A stretch of DNA of 64,000 bases. Source: CAIQQQ01 sp040399685 (GTDB taxonomy: Bacteria > Pseudomonadota > Alphaproteobacteria > Acetobacterales > Acetobacteraceae). Where the stretch lies: the NCBI GenBank assembly GCA_040399685.1, contig JBBART010000002.1:248001-312000 (forward strand), read 5' to 3'. Made by a program: the position numbers and the translations under genes. Numbering within the stretch: position 1 is the first letter of the stretch; every line of letters starts with the position of its first letter. Shown here piece after piece: positions 52,970 to 62,022 of the stretch. The notes beneath the pieces were generated by a model that did not search any database, was not told where the DNA came from, and saw nothing but the letters and a program-made list of their open reading frames with translations.

Positions 52970-53737
52970 TCCCAGTCGTTCGAACAGGTCGATCAGCACC
53001 AGGCTGACGTTGAACTTGAACTCGTCGCAGTCCCGCACCGCTTCGAACACGCGGGCAATGGGCCACAATTCGAAGCTCTCCACCTCGCCGTCAGCGGCGC
53101 GTGGCATGAAGCTTTCGGGCAATTTCAGATCATAGCAGTACAGCACATCACGGCGCAGGCCCTCCGGCCGGAGCATCGTGTAGCCGAACCGCGCTGTCTG
53201 CTTGGCCAGCATGGCCAATTCAGGCGGGATCGCAGCCTCCTCGGCGCCTTCCTTGATCAGCGTCTCCCACGGCGTCATGCCGGCCGAGACGCCGCCTGCG
53301 GCCAGATGGTCGAGCTTGCCGGGGTCCAGCGCCTTGTCCGCCGCCCGCCGCGCCACCCAGAGATGCAGCCCATCCGCACGCCGCACCAGCCCGTTCAGAT
53401 GCATCCCGGCCGCCATGATGCCGAACGCGGGCATGGCGCCACGGTCGATTGTGGACAGCACCTTCCCGCCTGATTCAGCCCGAACATCGAACGCTTCGTG
53501 CCGGTATCTGTAGAAGCCTTGCTGTGAAAGGCTGTGGGCGATGTCGGGAAGGGCGGCCGGATCGCGGAGCGTCAGGCCATCGGCGTCGCGGGTGACGGAG
53601 TCGAATTCCTGCAACGCGGCCAGGATGCCTGGCTCGACCCAGCCGGCCACAGCGCCCGCGATGCGCAAGGCCAGCCGGTCACCCGGCAATGTGAAATTCT
53701 GACAGGCGTCGCGATGGCGCTGAAATAACGGGTTCAT
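52958..53737 (-). CDS. Nudix hydrolase with N-terminal DUF4743 domain
   Basis: A 259-residue protein. DUF4743 occupies residues 1-110 (RLALRIAGAVAGWVEPGILAAL). The Nudix domain has the box GGVSAGMTPWETLIKEGAEEAA, in which the first Glu of the usual box is Met and the Arg is Lys. The catalytic KEGAEEA acids remain, which fits the thiamine-diphosphate-pyrophosphatase-like branch. Its substrate is probably a nucleotide or cofactor diphosphate, not determined. Confidence 0.9.
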   Translation of the reverse strand: MNPLFQRHRDACQNFTLPGDRLALRIAGAVAGWVEPGILAALQEFDSVTRDADGLTLRDPAALPDIAHSLSQQGFYRYRHEAFDVRAESGGKVLSTIDRGAMPAFGIMAAGMHLNGLVRRADGLHLWVARRAADKALDPGKLDHLAAGGVSAGMTPWETLIKEGAEEAAIPPELAMLAKQTARFGYTMLRPEGLRRDVLYCYDLKLPESFMPRAADGEVESFELWPIARVFEAVRDCDEFKFNVSLVLIDLFERLGMNP

Positions 53738-53829
53738 GGTGTGGCGTTAGACCACCCCGGCGTGGTTTGAAAGCGCGTCATGCGCAGCCACCGCTTTGCA
53801 ATGGGCGCAGTCGGTGCCACATCCCTCCC

Positions 53830-55662
53830 ATGAGATCAGCCCAGACATCCGCCCCTAGCCCCCTCGACCGCAGCGCCTGGCGCACCATCGTCGACTTGCT
53901 GCCCTATCTTTGGCCGAAAGGCGAGAACAGCGCCCGCGTGCGCGTTGTTTTAGCGACGATTTGCCTCGTCTTGGCCAAGCTGGCCACGGTGTATGTGCCG
54001 CTTGTCTATGCCCGCGCGGTGGATTCCCTGGCGCCTGGGCAGGCCATGCTCGTCATCCCGATCGGGTTGATCGGGGCGTATGGCCTGTTGCGCATCGCCA
54101 GCGCCGGGTTCGCTGAAATGCGCGATGCCGTGTTCGCGGCTGTCCAGCAACGTGTGGTGCGCAAGGCGGGTATGCAGAGTTTCCGCCACATGCACCGGCT
54201 CTCGTTGCGCTTTCACCTCGACCGCCAGACCGGCGGGCTGTCACGCAGCATCGAGCGCGGCACCACTGGCATCGAGCAGGTGCTGCGGCTGGCGGTGTTC
54301 AACATCCTGCCTACCTTGTTCGAGGTGCTGCTGGTCACCGCCATTCTGTGGAAGATGTTCGACTGGCGTTTCGCCGCCGTCACGTTCACCGCGGTGGCGC
54401 TGTATCTCACCTTCACGATGGGCTTCACCAACTGGCGGGTGAAGTTCCGCCGCACGATGAACGAGACCGACAGCGACGCCCGCACGAAGGCTGTGGACAG
54501 CCTGCTGAACTACGAGACCGTCAAGTATTTCGGCAATGAGACGCACGAGGCGACGCGCTACGATTCGGCCCTGGCGCGCTATGAAAAGGCGGCGGTCAAA
54601 AGCCAGGTCACGCTCAACATGCTCAACCTCGGCCAGGCGGTGATCATCGCCATCGGCCTGGCGTTGGTCATGTTCATGGCCGCCCAGGGCGTGCGGGACG
54701 GCACCATGACGGTGGGCAAGTTCGTGCTGGTGAACACCTATCTGATGCAGCTTTACCAGCCGCTGAATTTTATCGGCTTCGTCTACCGCGAGATCAAGCA
54801 AGGCCTGGTGGACATGGAGCAGATGTTCCGCCTGCTCGGCACCAACGCCGAGATCAAGGACCGCCCGGACGCCGTGACGCTGCCGGTGACGCATGCCGCA
54901 GCCGAGTTGGTGTTCGACGATGTGGTGTTTGGCTACCGGCCAGACCGCGTGATCCTGAAGGGCGTCAGTTTCACGGTGAAGCCGGGCCAGACCCTGGCCA
55001 TCGTGGGGCCGACCGGCGCTGGAAAATCCACCATCAACCGCCTGCTGTTCCGCTTCTACGACGTGACCAACGGCGCCATCCGCATTGATGGCATCGATAT
55101 CCGCGACGTGTCCCAAGACAGCCTGCGTGCCGCCATCGGCGTGGTGCCGCAGGACACGGTGCTGTTCAACGACACCATCCGCTACAACATCGCCTATGGT
55201 CGCCCCGGCGCCACCGAGGCGGAGATCGAGGCTGCCGCGCGGCTGGCGCAGGTGCATGATTTCGTTCTGCGCCTGCCCGACGGCTATGAAACCCGCGTGG
55301 GCGAGCGCGGCCTGAAACTGTCCGGCGGCGAAAAGCAGCGCGTGGCGATTGCCCGCACCATATTGAAAAATCCACGCGTGCTGATCCTCGACGAAGCCAC
55401 CAGCGCGCTGGACACACGAACCGAGCAGGACATTCAACTCGCGCTGCGCAGCCTGTCGCGGGACCGCACCACGCTCACCATCGCTCATCGCCTGTCCACG
55501 GTGGTGGATGCCGACCAGATCATCGTGCTCGACCATGGCTGTGTGGTCGAACGCGGCACCCATCACGCGCTGCTGGCCCAGGACGGCGTCTACGCCCGCA
55601 TGTGGGCGCTGCAGGCCGAACAACAGGATGCGGGCGAACTTCTGCCCGCGCCCGCGCAATAA
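53830..55662 (+). CDS. Atm1/HMT1-type ABC exporter (fused permease and ATPase)
   Basis: A 610-residue half transporter. The N-terminal LLPYLWPKGE motif is typical of the mitochondrial ATM1 and bacterial relatives. Six helices are followed by the ATPase with Walker A GPTGAGKST, signature LSGGEKQR and Walker B VLILDEATSALD. Alphaproteobacterial Atm1 homologues export glutathione derivatives or metal-glutathione complexes and relate to Fe-S and metal homeostasis. The start at 53830 matches homologues; the ATG at 53767 gives an unlikely extra stretch. Confidence 0.93.
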   Translation: MRSAQTSAPSPLDRSAWRTIVDLLPYLWPKGENSARVRVVLATICLVLAKLATVYVPLVYARAVDSLAPGQAMLVIPIGLIGAYGLLRIASAGFAEMRDAVFAAVQQRVVRKAGMQSFRHMHRLSLRFHLDRQTGGLSRSIERGTTGIEQVLRLAVFNILPTLFEVLLVTAILWKMFDWRFAAVTFTAVALYLTFTMGFTNWRVKFRRTMNETDSDARTKAVDSLLNYETVKYFGNETHEATRYDSALARYEKAAVKSQVTLNMLNLGQAVIIAIGLALVMFMAAQGVRDGTMTVGKFVLVNTYLMQLYQPLNFIGFVYREIKQGLVDMEQMFRLLGTNAEIKDRPDAVTLPVTHAAAELVFDDVVFGYRPDRVILKGVSFTVKPGQTLAIVGPTGAGKSTINRLLFRFYDVTNGAIRIDGIDIRDVSQDSLRAAIGVVPQDTVLFNDTIRYNIAYGRPGATEAEIEAAARLAQVHDFVLRLPDGYETRVGERGLKLSGGEKQRVAIARTILKNPRVLILDEATSALDTRTEQDIQLALRSLSRDRTTLTIAHRLSTVVDADQIIVLDHGCVVERGTHHALLAQDGVYARMWALQAEQQDAGELLPAPAQ

Positions 55663-55676
55663 CCAAGGAATCACCG

Positions 55677-55949
55677 ATGCAACAGAATGACGACAGCGGC
55701 ATGGATGCCGCCCCCGCCGATCTCAGCCATGCCGGCGCCGTGGTGGACAAGGCGATCGAGTTCATGACGGGGCAGAATATCAGCTCCATCGCCGTCGCCT
55801 CCGCGTTGCTGGGCGGTGCGCTGGGCATGCTGACACGTTCGCTCGATGACGAATCGATCGTGCGTATTCTCGGAAATGCCATCGAGAGCGTGCGTGCCGG
55901 CGAGTTTCATGCGTCTGCCGACGAAGAACCGCATACGCACGAGCACTGA
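55677..55949 (+). CDS. Small protein of unknown function, partner of the Atm1-type exporter
   Basis: A 90-residue protein. Residues 35-60 are hydrophobic and glycine-rich (ISSIAVASALLGGALGMLTR) between acidic ends; the C-terminus has His residues (PHTHEH). I do not recognise a family. AAGGA precedes the ATG, which lies 14 bp after the exporter stop, so the two are cotranscribed. A metal or membrane-associated role is possible but not shown. Confidence 0.65.
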   Translation: MQQNDDSGMDAAPADLSHAGAVVDKAIEFMTGQNISSIAVASALLGGALGMLTRSLDDESIVRILGNAIESVRAGEFHASADEEPHTHEH

Positions 55950-55963
55950 GCGTCGTCATAAAC

Positions 55964-55992
55964 TTGACGCGGGCGCCCGTTTTGGCCATAAC
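55964..55992 (+). promoter_or_regulatory. Promoter of rpmB
   Basis: TTGACG (55964-55969) and CATAAC (55987-55992) separated by 17 bp. The predicted start falls near 56000 and gives a leader of about 60 nt, containing a hairpin AGGGGCCG/CGGCTGGTCCCT just before the ribosome site. Confidence 0.75.
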
Positions 55993-56059
55993 CCGCGCCT
56001 TGCCAAGTTTTCAGGGGCCGCTCTTCGGCTGGTCCCTTTGTTCGTTCGAGGAATTCAAG

Positions 56060-56365
56060 ATGTCCCGCCGCTGCCAGATCACGGGCAAGGGTGTCCTGTC
56101 GGGTAACAACGTCAGCCACGCCAACAACAAGACCCGTCGCCGCTTCCTGCCGAATATGCAGCAGTCTTCGATGCTGTCCGATATTCTCGGGATGTCGATC
56201 ACGATGCGCCTTTGCACCCGCGGTATCCGCACGGTGGAACACAATGGTGGCCTCGACGCGTTCCTGCTGTCGACCTCGAACACGAAGCTTCCTGAGGAAG
56301 CCCGCGTGATCAAGCGCCGCATCATCAAGGCACGCGATAAGAAGGCCGCTTCGGCAGCCGTCTGA
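56060..56365 (+). CDS. rpmB: 50S ribosomal protein L28
   Basis: A 101-residue ribosomal protein. It opens with SRRCQITGKGVLSGNNVSHA, the L28 hallmark, and continues NNKTRRRFLPNMQ. It is the C-minus, alphaproteobacterial long form (E. coli has 78 residues), with a basic C-terminal extension. GGAA precedes the ATG. It has its own promoter and terminator. Confidence 0.97.
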   Translation: MSRRCQITGKGVLSGNNVSHANNKTRRRFLPNMQQSSMLSDILGMSITMRLCTRGIRTVEHNGGLDAFLLSTSNTKLPEEARVIKRRIIKARDKKAASAAV

Positions 56366-56386
56366 TTGCGCATTCCGCGACTCTTT

Positions 56387-56422
56387 AAAAGCCGGTCCCT
56401 GTTTTCAGGGGCCGGTTTTTTT
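56387..56422 (+). terminator. Rho-independent terminator of rpmB
   Basis: A stem of GCCGGTCCCTG with CAGGGGCCGGT around TTTT, followed by seven T at 56416-56422, 26 bp after the stop codon. It contains the 13-mer TTTTCAGGGGCCG, which also occurs in the rpmB leader at 56008-56020. Confidence 0.9.
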
Positions 56423-56483
56423 ATGTTTTTTGTGCTGCTGCGTTAACCGGCTCTTTGCCTTCGGTCGTCAGAATGGCGGCACG

Positions 56484-57278
56484 ATGACCCAGCTCATGTT
56501 TCCCTGGATTTTGTTTTCCACCACTCTCGGCGTCGCGCTGACCAGCGCGGCGTGGTTGGCGGTTCGCTGCGCCATGTTCGGCCGGCGCTGCCGGGCGGCG
56601 GAGGCGCAATGTGACGCTGCCCGCAGGGGGGAGGCGTTTGTCGCCCGCACGCTGCAACTCTTCGCGCATGAATTGCAGGCGATGGCGCTCACCCTGCGTG
56701 GGCATGCCGACCAACTTTCCGCCGAACGGCACGACAATGCACCCAGGATGGCCGCTGCCGCAGCGCAACTGGGCGGTCTGGCGGACGAACTTTGTCACCA
56801 TTTGCTGCCAACCGGTCAACCCAGCGTGCTGGAATGCGAGGCCATCGAGCTTGCTCCGTTGGTCCAGGAGGCCATCGCCACGATGCAGGTTTCCATCTGC
56901 CCCGGTCGCCGCAATTGGAGGGTGCGTCAGGATGCGCCGCCCGGCTTGATTCTGTGGGCAGACCGGCGCGCCTTGCGGCTGGTTCTGGTGCGGGTGCTGG
57001 GGGAGGCGGTTCGCTCCTCCGCGCATGACGACTGGATCGAAATCGGCTGGTCGGTCGAGCGGTCGGGACTTGTGGTGCAAGTGGAGGATGAGGGATCTGG
57101 TACGGCCTTGCCAACCATGGCCGAAACCACGCTGGACAGCCGGGGCATCGGCTTGCGGCTGGCGCTGGCCCGCAGCCTCACCCAGGCCCATGGGGGGGCG
57201 CTGGAGGTGGAGGCGCTGGCGCGAATCGGCACGCGGGTCACGATCGCGTTGCCGGCCGACCTATTGCGCAGCGGGTAA
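56484..57278 (+). CDS. Atypical sensor histidine kinase-like protein
   Basis: A 264-residue protein. An N-terminal membrane helix (LFSTTLGVALTSAAWLAVRC) is followed by a HisKA-like helix pair with LFAHELQAMALTLRGH. The ATPase-like domain keeps DEGSG and SRGIGLRLALARSLTQAHGG. The N box normally containing Asn reads RVLGEAVRSSAH, and the nucleotide-binding Asn is missing, so kinase activity is uncertain. No sensory domain or response regulator is adjacent. ATG 56484 was chosen because the extension to 56430 covers the rpmB terminator. Confidence 0.75.
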   Translation: MTQLMFPWILFSTTLGVALTSAAWLAVRCAMFGRRCRAAEAQCDAARRGEAFVARTLQLFAHELQAMALTLRGHADQLSAERHDNAPRMAAAAAQLGGLADELCHHLLPTGQPSVLECEAIELAPLVQEAIATMQVSICPGRRNWRVRQDAPPGLILWADRRALRLVLVRVLGEAVRSSAHDDWIEIGWSVERSGLVVQVEDEGSGTALPTMAETTLDSRGIGLRLALARSLTQAHGGALEVEALARIGTRVTIALPADLLRSG

Positions 57279-57345
57279 ACACGCATGTGTGGCGTATTGG
57301 ATCGCACCCACCATATCCTAGAGCATCAGATGCGGGAGATTTCGG

Positions 57346-59217
57346 ATGATGCGGTCATGCGCGCGGCGATGGATTGTGGTGGCGCTTGGGATCGGCTGCC
57401 TCGTGGCCCGGGCGCCTGCCGTTCGGGCGGAGGCCATCCAGCATCTGCGGCTTGATCATTACGTCGAGTCTTACGCTGTCAACGCCGACCAAACCTATGT
57501 GCTCACCGTCCGCTCCGACGCAACGCTCCTCACGCGGCGCGGCCTGAGTGCTGGCGAGCGCGAGACGATGGATTTCTACCCCAAAAGCCAGTCGCTGGAA
57601 CTGGTGGAGGCCTGGGTAGACCAACCCGACGGCAGCCGCTTGCAGGTGCAGCCCGGCAGCATCTTCACCCGGCCCAGCCAGGCATCGCAATCCGCCCCCG
57701 GTTTCTCTGACAGCCAGACCACGACGGTGCTGTTCCCGCAGTTGCGTGAAGGCAGCCACACCCACATCGTCTGGCGTCAGACCCAGAAAACCCCGCCATT
57801 GCTCGGCTTGCAGATCATCAGCCAGGCACCGCAGGAATGGGCGGTGGGCGAGCAGACCGTCGATATCACAGCACCCGAATCCGTGCCGTTGCACTGGCGC
57901 ACACGCGGCGGCTTTGCGGTGCAGGAACGCGTGGAGGCCGGCGTGCGGCACATCGACGCCCGCATCGCCGATCGGCCCGGCGCCGAGCCGGAGCGCAATG
58001 CCGTCGCCAGCAGCGATTTCCAGCCGATGTTCCTGGCCACCAGCCTTCCGAACCTGGAGGCGCTTGGGGCCATCTACTATCGTCAAAATCTTGACCGCGC
58101 CGTCGTCACGCCGGAGATCGCGCAGCTTGCGGCCTCCATCGTCGGCGATCGCACGGGGCTTGAGGCGGCAAAGTCCATCTATAACTGGGTTGCCGTGAAT
58201 ATTCGCTACGTGGCGGTCTATCTCGATCAGAATGACGGCTGGGTGCCGCATCCCGCATCTGAGGTGCTGGCGCGTGGCTATGGCGACTGCAAGGACCATG
58301 TGGTGATCATGCAGTCGCTGCTGGCGGCGCGTGGCATCAAGGCTGATCCGGCCATCATCGACTGGGGCAAGCGCTTCGAACCGCTGCCGCTCTGGGTCAC
58401 CCAGTTCAACCACGCCATCATCTATCTTCCTGAATTCGACCTGTTCCTGAACCCGACCAACCCCTACGCACGATTCGAGGCGCTGGACCCCACGCTGTCA
58501 GGCAAGCTTGTGGTGATCGCCACCGAAACCGGCCGCGTCAGCCGCACGCCGGATCTGCGGCCGGACGATGCGCGATACCGTCTGAACGCGACGGCCAAGG
58601 TGCTGACAGACGGCACGATCGAGGGCAACGCCACGTTGTCGATGTCGGCCTATGCGGAGTCGTCCATGCGCGGGGCTGTGGCGCAGGCGTCCTCTACCGC
58701 GGATCTCGCCGAACAGGTGCTCCGCGCGACGCCGGAAGGTGGATTTGGCGATTTCAAAACATCGGCCCCGCGTGATCTTGCGGTGCCGTTCACCATTGCG
58801 GCCAACTGGCGCAGCCCCCACGGCACGCCTCCCTGCTGCGCCGCCGCCGCGATCCCCGCGCCTGGCGGCCTCGACCTGTCACGCCCGGCCCAGCTGCGGC
58901 AGTATTTGTCGCGGGAAGGGCAGCGCCACAACCCGGTGATGGTCGGCGCCAAGGACCTGGCCTGGACCACCCGGATCGAACTTCCCGATGGTGCCAAGGC
59001 GATCGGCGTGCCGAAGGACGTGCAGACGGTGAACGCGGCCGGCAGCTACACGGCCCATTACACGCTCCAGCCAGACGGCTTGCGCGTTGAACGCCGCCTG
59101 GTTCTGGACCGCAGCGTCTATCAGCCACAGGATATCGCCGCCCTGGAAGCCGTGATCTATGCAGCGCTGGATGACGCACGGGCGCCGTTCACCGTGCAGC
59201 GGTCGGTGGGGAACTGA
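57346..59217 (+). CDS. DUF3857 domain-containing transglutaminase-like protein
   Basis: A 623-residue exported protein. A signal peptide ends near AVRAEA (residue 30). DUF3857 occupies about residues 45-210. A transglutaminase-like domain follows with the catalytic Cys in GYGDCKDHV, His in QFNHAIIYL and Asp in FDLFLNPT, so the triad appears intact. A C-terminal beta-rich region ends at residue 623. Such proteins may act as periplasmic peptidases or cross-linking enzymes; the substrate is unknown. GGGAG precedes the ATG. It faces the ChaA gene with a 5-bp gap. Confidence 0.9.
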   Translation: MMRSCARRWIVVALGIGCLVARAPAVRAEAIQHLRLDHYVESYAVNADQTYVLTVRSDATLLTRRGLSAGERETMDFYPKSQSLELVEAWVDQPDGSRLQVQPGSIFTRPSQASQSAPGFSDSQTTTVLFPQLREGSHTHIVWRQTQKTPPLLGLQIISQAPQEWAVGEQTVDITAPESVPLHWRTRGGFAVQERVEAGVRHIDARIADRPGAEPERNAVASSDFQPMFLATSLPNLEALGAIYYRQNLDRAVVTPEIAQLAASIVGDRTGLEAAKSIYNWVAVNIRYVAVYLDQNDGWVPHPASEVLARGYGDCKDHVVIMQSLLAARGIKADPAIIDWGKRFEPLPLWVTQFNHAIIYLPEFDLFLNPTNPYARFEALDPTLSGKLVVIATETGRVSRTPDLRPDDARYRLNATAKVLTDGTIEGNATLSMSAYAESSMRGAVAQASSTADLAEQVLRATPEGGFGDFKTSAPRDLAVPFTIAANWRSPHGTPPCCAAAAIPAPGGLDLSRPAQLRQYLSREGQRHNPVMVGAKDLAWTTRIELPDGAKAIGVPKDVQTVNAAGSYTAHYTLQPDGLRVERRLVLDRSVYQPQDIAALEAVIYAALDDARAPFTVQRSVGN

Positions 59218-59222
59218 CGGTC

Positions 59223-60332
59223 TTATGGCCGATAGGTGAGGAACAGGAACGTGACAAAAACAACGAGGTGGATGAACCCGTAGAGAATGTTGGTCCGCCC
59301 GGTGCCGAAGGTGAGCGTGCTGACGAGCAAGGTCAGCGCCAGTAGCACGGTGTCCACTGCGTTCAAGCCCAGCATCAGCGGCTTGCCGAGATACAGCGCC
59401 ACCACGGCCACCGCCGGAAACGTCAACCCGATGGTGGCCAGGGAGGACCCCAGCGCCAGGTTGATCGATTTCTGCAACTGATTCTGCCGGGCGGCCTGCA
59501 ACGCGGCGATCCCCTCTGGCAGCAGGATCACCAGCGCCACCAGCAGGCCGGTGATCGCCGGGGGCGCGCCTATGGCCACGCGGCCGACCTCGACGATGGC
59601 AGCGAATTTCTTGGACAGCAGCACCACGGCCACCAGCGCCACCACCAAAAGCGCCACGCTCCACAGAAGCATGCGGTTGCTCGCAGCGGCGGCGTGACCC
59701 TCATGCTCTGCCGTTGCCGTGAAATCGTCGCGATGGCGCACGGTCTGGATATAAAGAAAGCCGATATACAGCAGCAGCGTCACGGACCCTGCAAACGCCA
59801 GTTGGCCGTTCGAATACGCCGAACCCGGGGTTTCCTGCGTGTAGTTCGGCAAGATCAATGTCAGGGTCGACAGCACCATCAGCACCGCCAGATAGGCGCT
59901 GGCGCCGCGCACGCTGAAGCTCTGCTCCCGGTGGCGCAACCCGCCCAGCAGGATGCAAAGCCCGGCCAGGCCGTTGCAGACAATCATCACCACGGCGAAC
60001 ACCGTGTCCCGCGCCAAGGTGGGGCTGCCATCGGGGTCGCCGAGCATCACGGAGGCGATCAGCGCCACCTCGATGATCGTGACGGCTGTGGTCAGCACCA
60101 GGGTTCCGTAGGGCTCGCCTGTGCGATGGGCGATTGTCTCGGCGTGGTGGACGGCGGCGAACACCGTGGCGAACAGCACCGGCACCAGCAGCACAGCGAG
60201 GATCGTCATCATCCCGCCGGGTACGAAACGATCTCCAAAGCCCAATGCTGACACCACGCTGTAAAAGGCCAGTGCACCCACCGGGGCGATCCAGGCAAAG
60301 GCCGGGATGGAGGCTTTTCGGTGAGGTTTCAT
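59223..60332 (-). CDS. chaA: Calcium/sodium:proton antiporter of the ChaA type
   Basis: A 369-residue CaCA-superfamily transporter with about eleven helices. The two pseudo-symmetric alpha motifs are visible: AVHHAETIAHRTGEPYGTLVL...TIIEVALI in the first half and LLPEGIAALQAARQNQLQKSINLALGSSLATIG in the second. It exchanges cytoplasmic cations for protons. The start at 60332 (KPHRKASIP) precedes the first helix; the extra 80 residues of the longer frame do not look like protein. Confidence 0.92.
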   Translation of the reverse strand: MKPHRKASIPAFAWIAPVGALAFYSVVSALGFGDRFVPGGMMTILAVLLVPVLFATVFAAVHHAETIAHRTGEPYGTLVLTTAVTIIEVALIASVMLGDPDGSPTLARDTVFAVVMIVCNGLAGLCILLGGLRHREQSFSVRGASAYLAVLMVLSTLTLILPNYTQETPGSAYSNGQLAFAGSVTLLLYIGFLYIQTVRHRDDFTATAEHEGHAAAASNRMLLWSVALLVVALVAVVLLSKKFAAIVEVGRVAIGAPPAITGLLVALVILLPEGIAALQAARQNQLQKSINLALGSSLATIGLTFPAVAVVALYLGKPLMLGLNAVDTVLLALTLLVSTLTFGTGRTNILYGFIHLVVFVTFLFLTYRP

Positions 60333-60492
60333 TGGATATTGCGGCCTTTTCAACACGTGTTTCCACGGAACGATCCGTCCTATGGCATGCCCCTTACAGC
60401 GGCAAGCCTTGCACGGAATCGCTGCGTGGTTGTCTGTTATCGAGACATACGTAACAGGGCCGCTGAAGGCTCGTGAACAAAAGGAAACGCCT
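60333..60492. promoter_or_regulatory. Divergent control region between chaA and the carboxymuconolactone-decarboxylase-like gene
   Basis: A 160-bp spacer. TGTCT-GTTATCG-AGACA at about 60433-60449 is a short dyad in the likely promoter of the plus-strand gene. No certain -35/-10 pair was found. Confidence 0.3.
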
Positions 60493-61110
60493 ATGAAAAA
60501 TCTGGCGCTGACGCTGGCTTTGTCAGCCTGCCTGGGCTCGGCGGCCGTGGCGCAGACAAGGCTTCCGACCATTGCCCCCGCCGATTATTCAGACGCGCAG
60601 AAGAAGGCGTCGGAAGAATTCCTGGCCGCCCGCAAGGTTCCTGTGTTCGGACCGTTCGAGCCGCTGATGTACTCACCCGAAGTGATGTCCCAGGCGCGCG
60701 CCATGGGCGACTACCTTCGCTATAAATCCGGTGTCGGCAACACCTTGTCCGAACTTGTCATCCTGGTGACGGCGCGGGAGTGGAGCCAGGATTACGAGTG
60801 GTATGTGCATGCGCCGATCGCAGCCAAAGCCGGCATCAAGCCGGAGATCATCGCCGCCATCCGCGATGGCCGCCGGCCTGTGGGCATGAGCGAGGATGAA
60901 GAAACCGTCTATGATTTCTCCACCGAACTGCACCGGAACAAGCGCGTTTCAGATGCAAGCTACGGGCGGGCTGAAAAGCGTTTCGGCAAGCCGGCGGTGG
61001 TCGATCTGGTGGGGATCAACGCCTATTATACACTGCTGGCGATGCAGTTGAACGCGTCTCGCTACGAGATGCCGAAGGACGGCGTGAAGTTGCCGCGCCT
61101 CCCGGATTAA
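60493..61110 (+). CDS. Exported carboxymuconolactone decarboxylase-fold protein
   Basis: A 205-residue protein. A signal peptide ends near AAVAQ (residue 21). The AhpD-like fold follows with ELVILVTAREWSQDYEWYVHAPIAAKAGI. The CxxC redox pair of AhpD is absent, replaced by the QDYEW-H pattern of the decarboxylase-like branch. Activity is unknown; the export signal is unusual for this fold. AAGGAAA precedes the ATG. Confidence 0.87.
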   Translation: MKNLALTLALSACLGSAAVAQTRLPTIAPADYSDAQKKASEEFLAARKVPVFGPFEPLMYSPEVMSQARAMGDYLRYKSGVGNTLSELVILVTAREWSQDYEWYVHAPIAAKAGIKPEIIAAIRDGRRPVGMSEDEETVYDFSTELHRNKRVSDASYGRAEKRFGKPAVVDLVGINAYYTLLAMQLNASRYEMPKDGVKLPRLPD

Positions 61111-61205
61111 CCCTGCCAGCCGCAAGGGGGCTACCCACATCCAGAATATTGCCGCCAGACGGCAAGACCATCTAGGATTCGGTGTATGAGGGAACGCCCC
61201 CGCGC

Positions 61206-62018
61206 ATGCTGATCGTGTTGAATGACAGGGTTTCCGCGCTGATCTCCTCTGGTCTCGGCTGGGCCGCACTAGCGATGTTCGTTTTGCTGTACCTGTCGTC
61301 GGAGGTCGGCTACCGCATCGCACTCTGGTTCAAGCGCAGCCATGAGGTAGACGAGCGCATGCTCTCCGGCGCGGCCACGCTCACGGGCGGCATGTTGGCG
61401 TTGGTGGCGTTCATGCTCGGGTTGACGATCAATTTTGCCCAAAGTCGTTTTGAGGTGCGGCGCGAACATGCGCTGCTGGAGGCCAACGTCATCGGCACCG
61501 CCTGGCTGCGCGCCAGGCTCATCGGCGGCGAAGAAGGCGAGGCGGTGGCGGCGTTGATCGTGCAATACGCCAATGTGCGTCTGGCCTACACCAAGGCTGA
61601 TGAAAACGGCCCCATCGCGCAGTTGCTCGAACAGACCGACGCCATGCAGGCCCAGGTGTGGAACACTATCACTCCGGCCGCGCGCCGCTCGCCCACGGCC
61701 GTGATGGCGTCACTGACCAACGGCCTGAACGAGATGTTCGACGCCGCCCTCAGCCAGCGCTTTGCCTTCGAAAGTCACGTGCCGCTGAACGTGATCTGGA
61801 CGTTGCTGGCAGGCTCGGCGCTGTCATTGGGTGCGATCGGCTACCAGTTCGGCCTCGGCGGCAAGCGGCAGGTGCTGATGTCCTGCCTGCTGCTGATGAT
61901 GTGGAGCGGCGCGATCATGCTGATCGTCGACTTCAACCGCCCGCGTGTTGGTTCGCTGCGGGTGGATTCAGCACCTTTGGAATGGACCATCCAGAGCTTT
62001 TCACCGCCTGCGCGGTAG
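61206..62018 (+). CDS. DUF4239 (bestrophin-like domain) membrane protein
   Basis: A 270-residue protein with two N-terminal helices (GWAALAMFVLLYLSSEVGY and TLTGGMLALVAFMLGLTINF), a helical cytoplasmic middle part starting RREHALLEANVIGTAWLRARL, and two C-terminal helices (LLAGSALSLGAIGYQFGLGG and LLLMMWSGAIMLIVDF). The pattern matches DUF4239 proteins, which resemble bestrophin channels. The transported ion is unknown. The ATG at 61206 has GAGGGA 12 nt upstream; GTG 61182 is an alternative. It faces uvrB with a 4-bp gap. Confidence 0.82.
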   Translation: MLIVLNDRVSALISSGLGWAALAMFVLLYLSSEVGYRIALWFKRSHEVDERMLSGAATLTGGMLALVAFMLGLTINFAQSRFEVRREHALLEANVIGTAWLRARLIGGEEGEAVAALIVQYANVRLAYTKADENGPIAQLLEQTDAMQAQVWNTITPAARRSPTAVMASLTNGLNEMFDAALSQRFAFESHVPLNVIWTLLAGSALSLGAIGYQFGLGGKRQVLMSCLLLMMWSGAIMLIVDFNRPRVGSLRVDSAPLEWTIQSFSPPAR

Positions 62019-62022
62019 GGGG

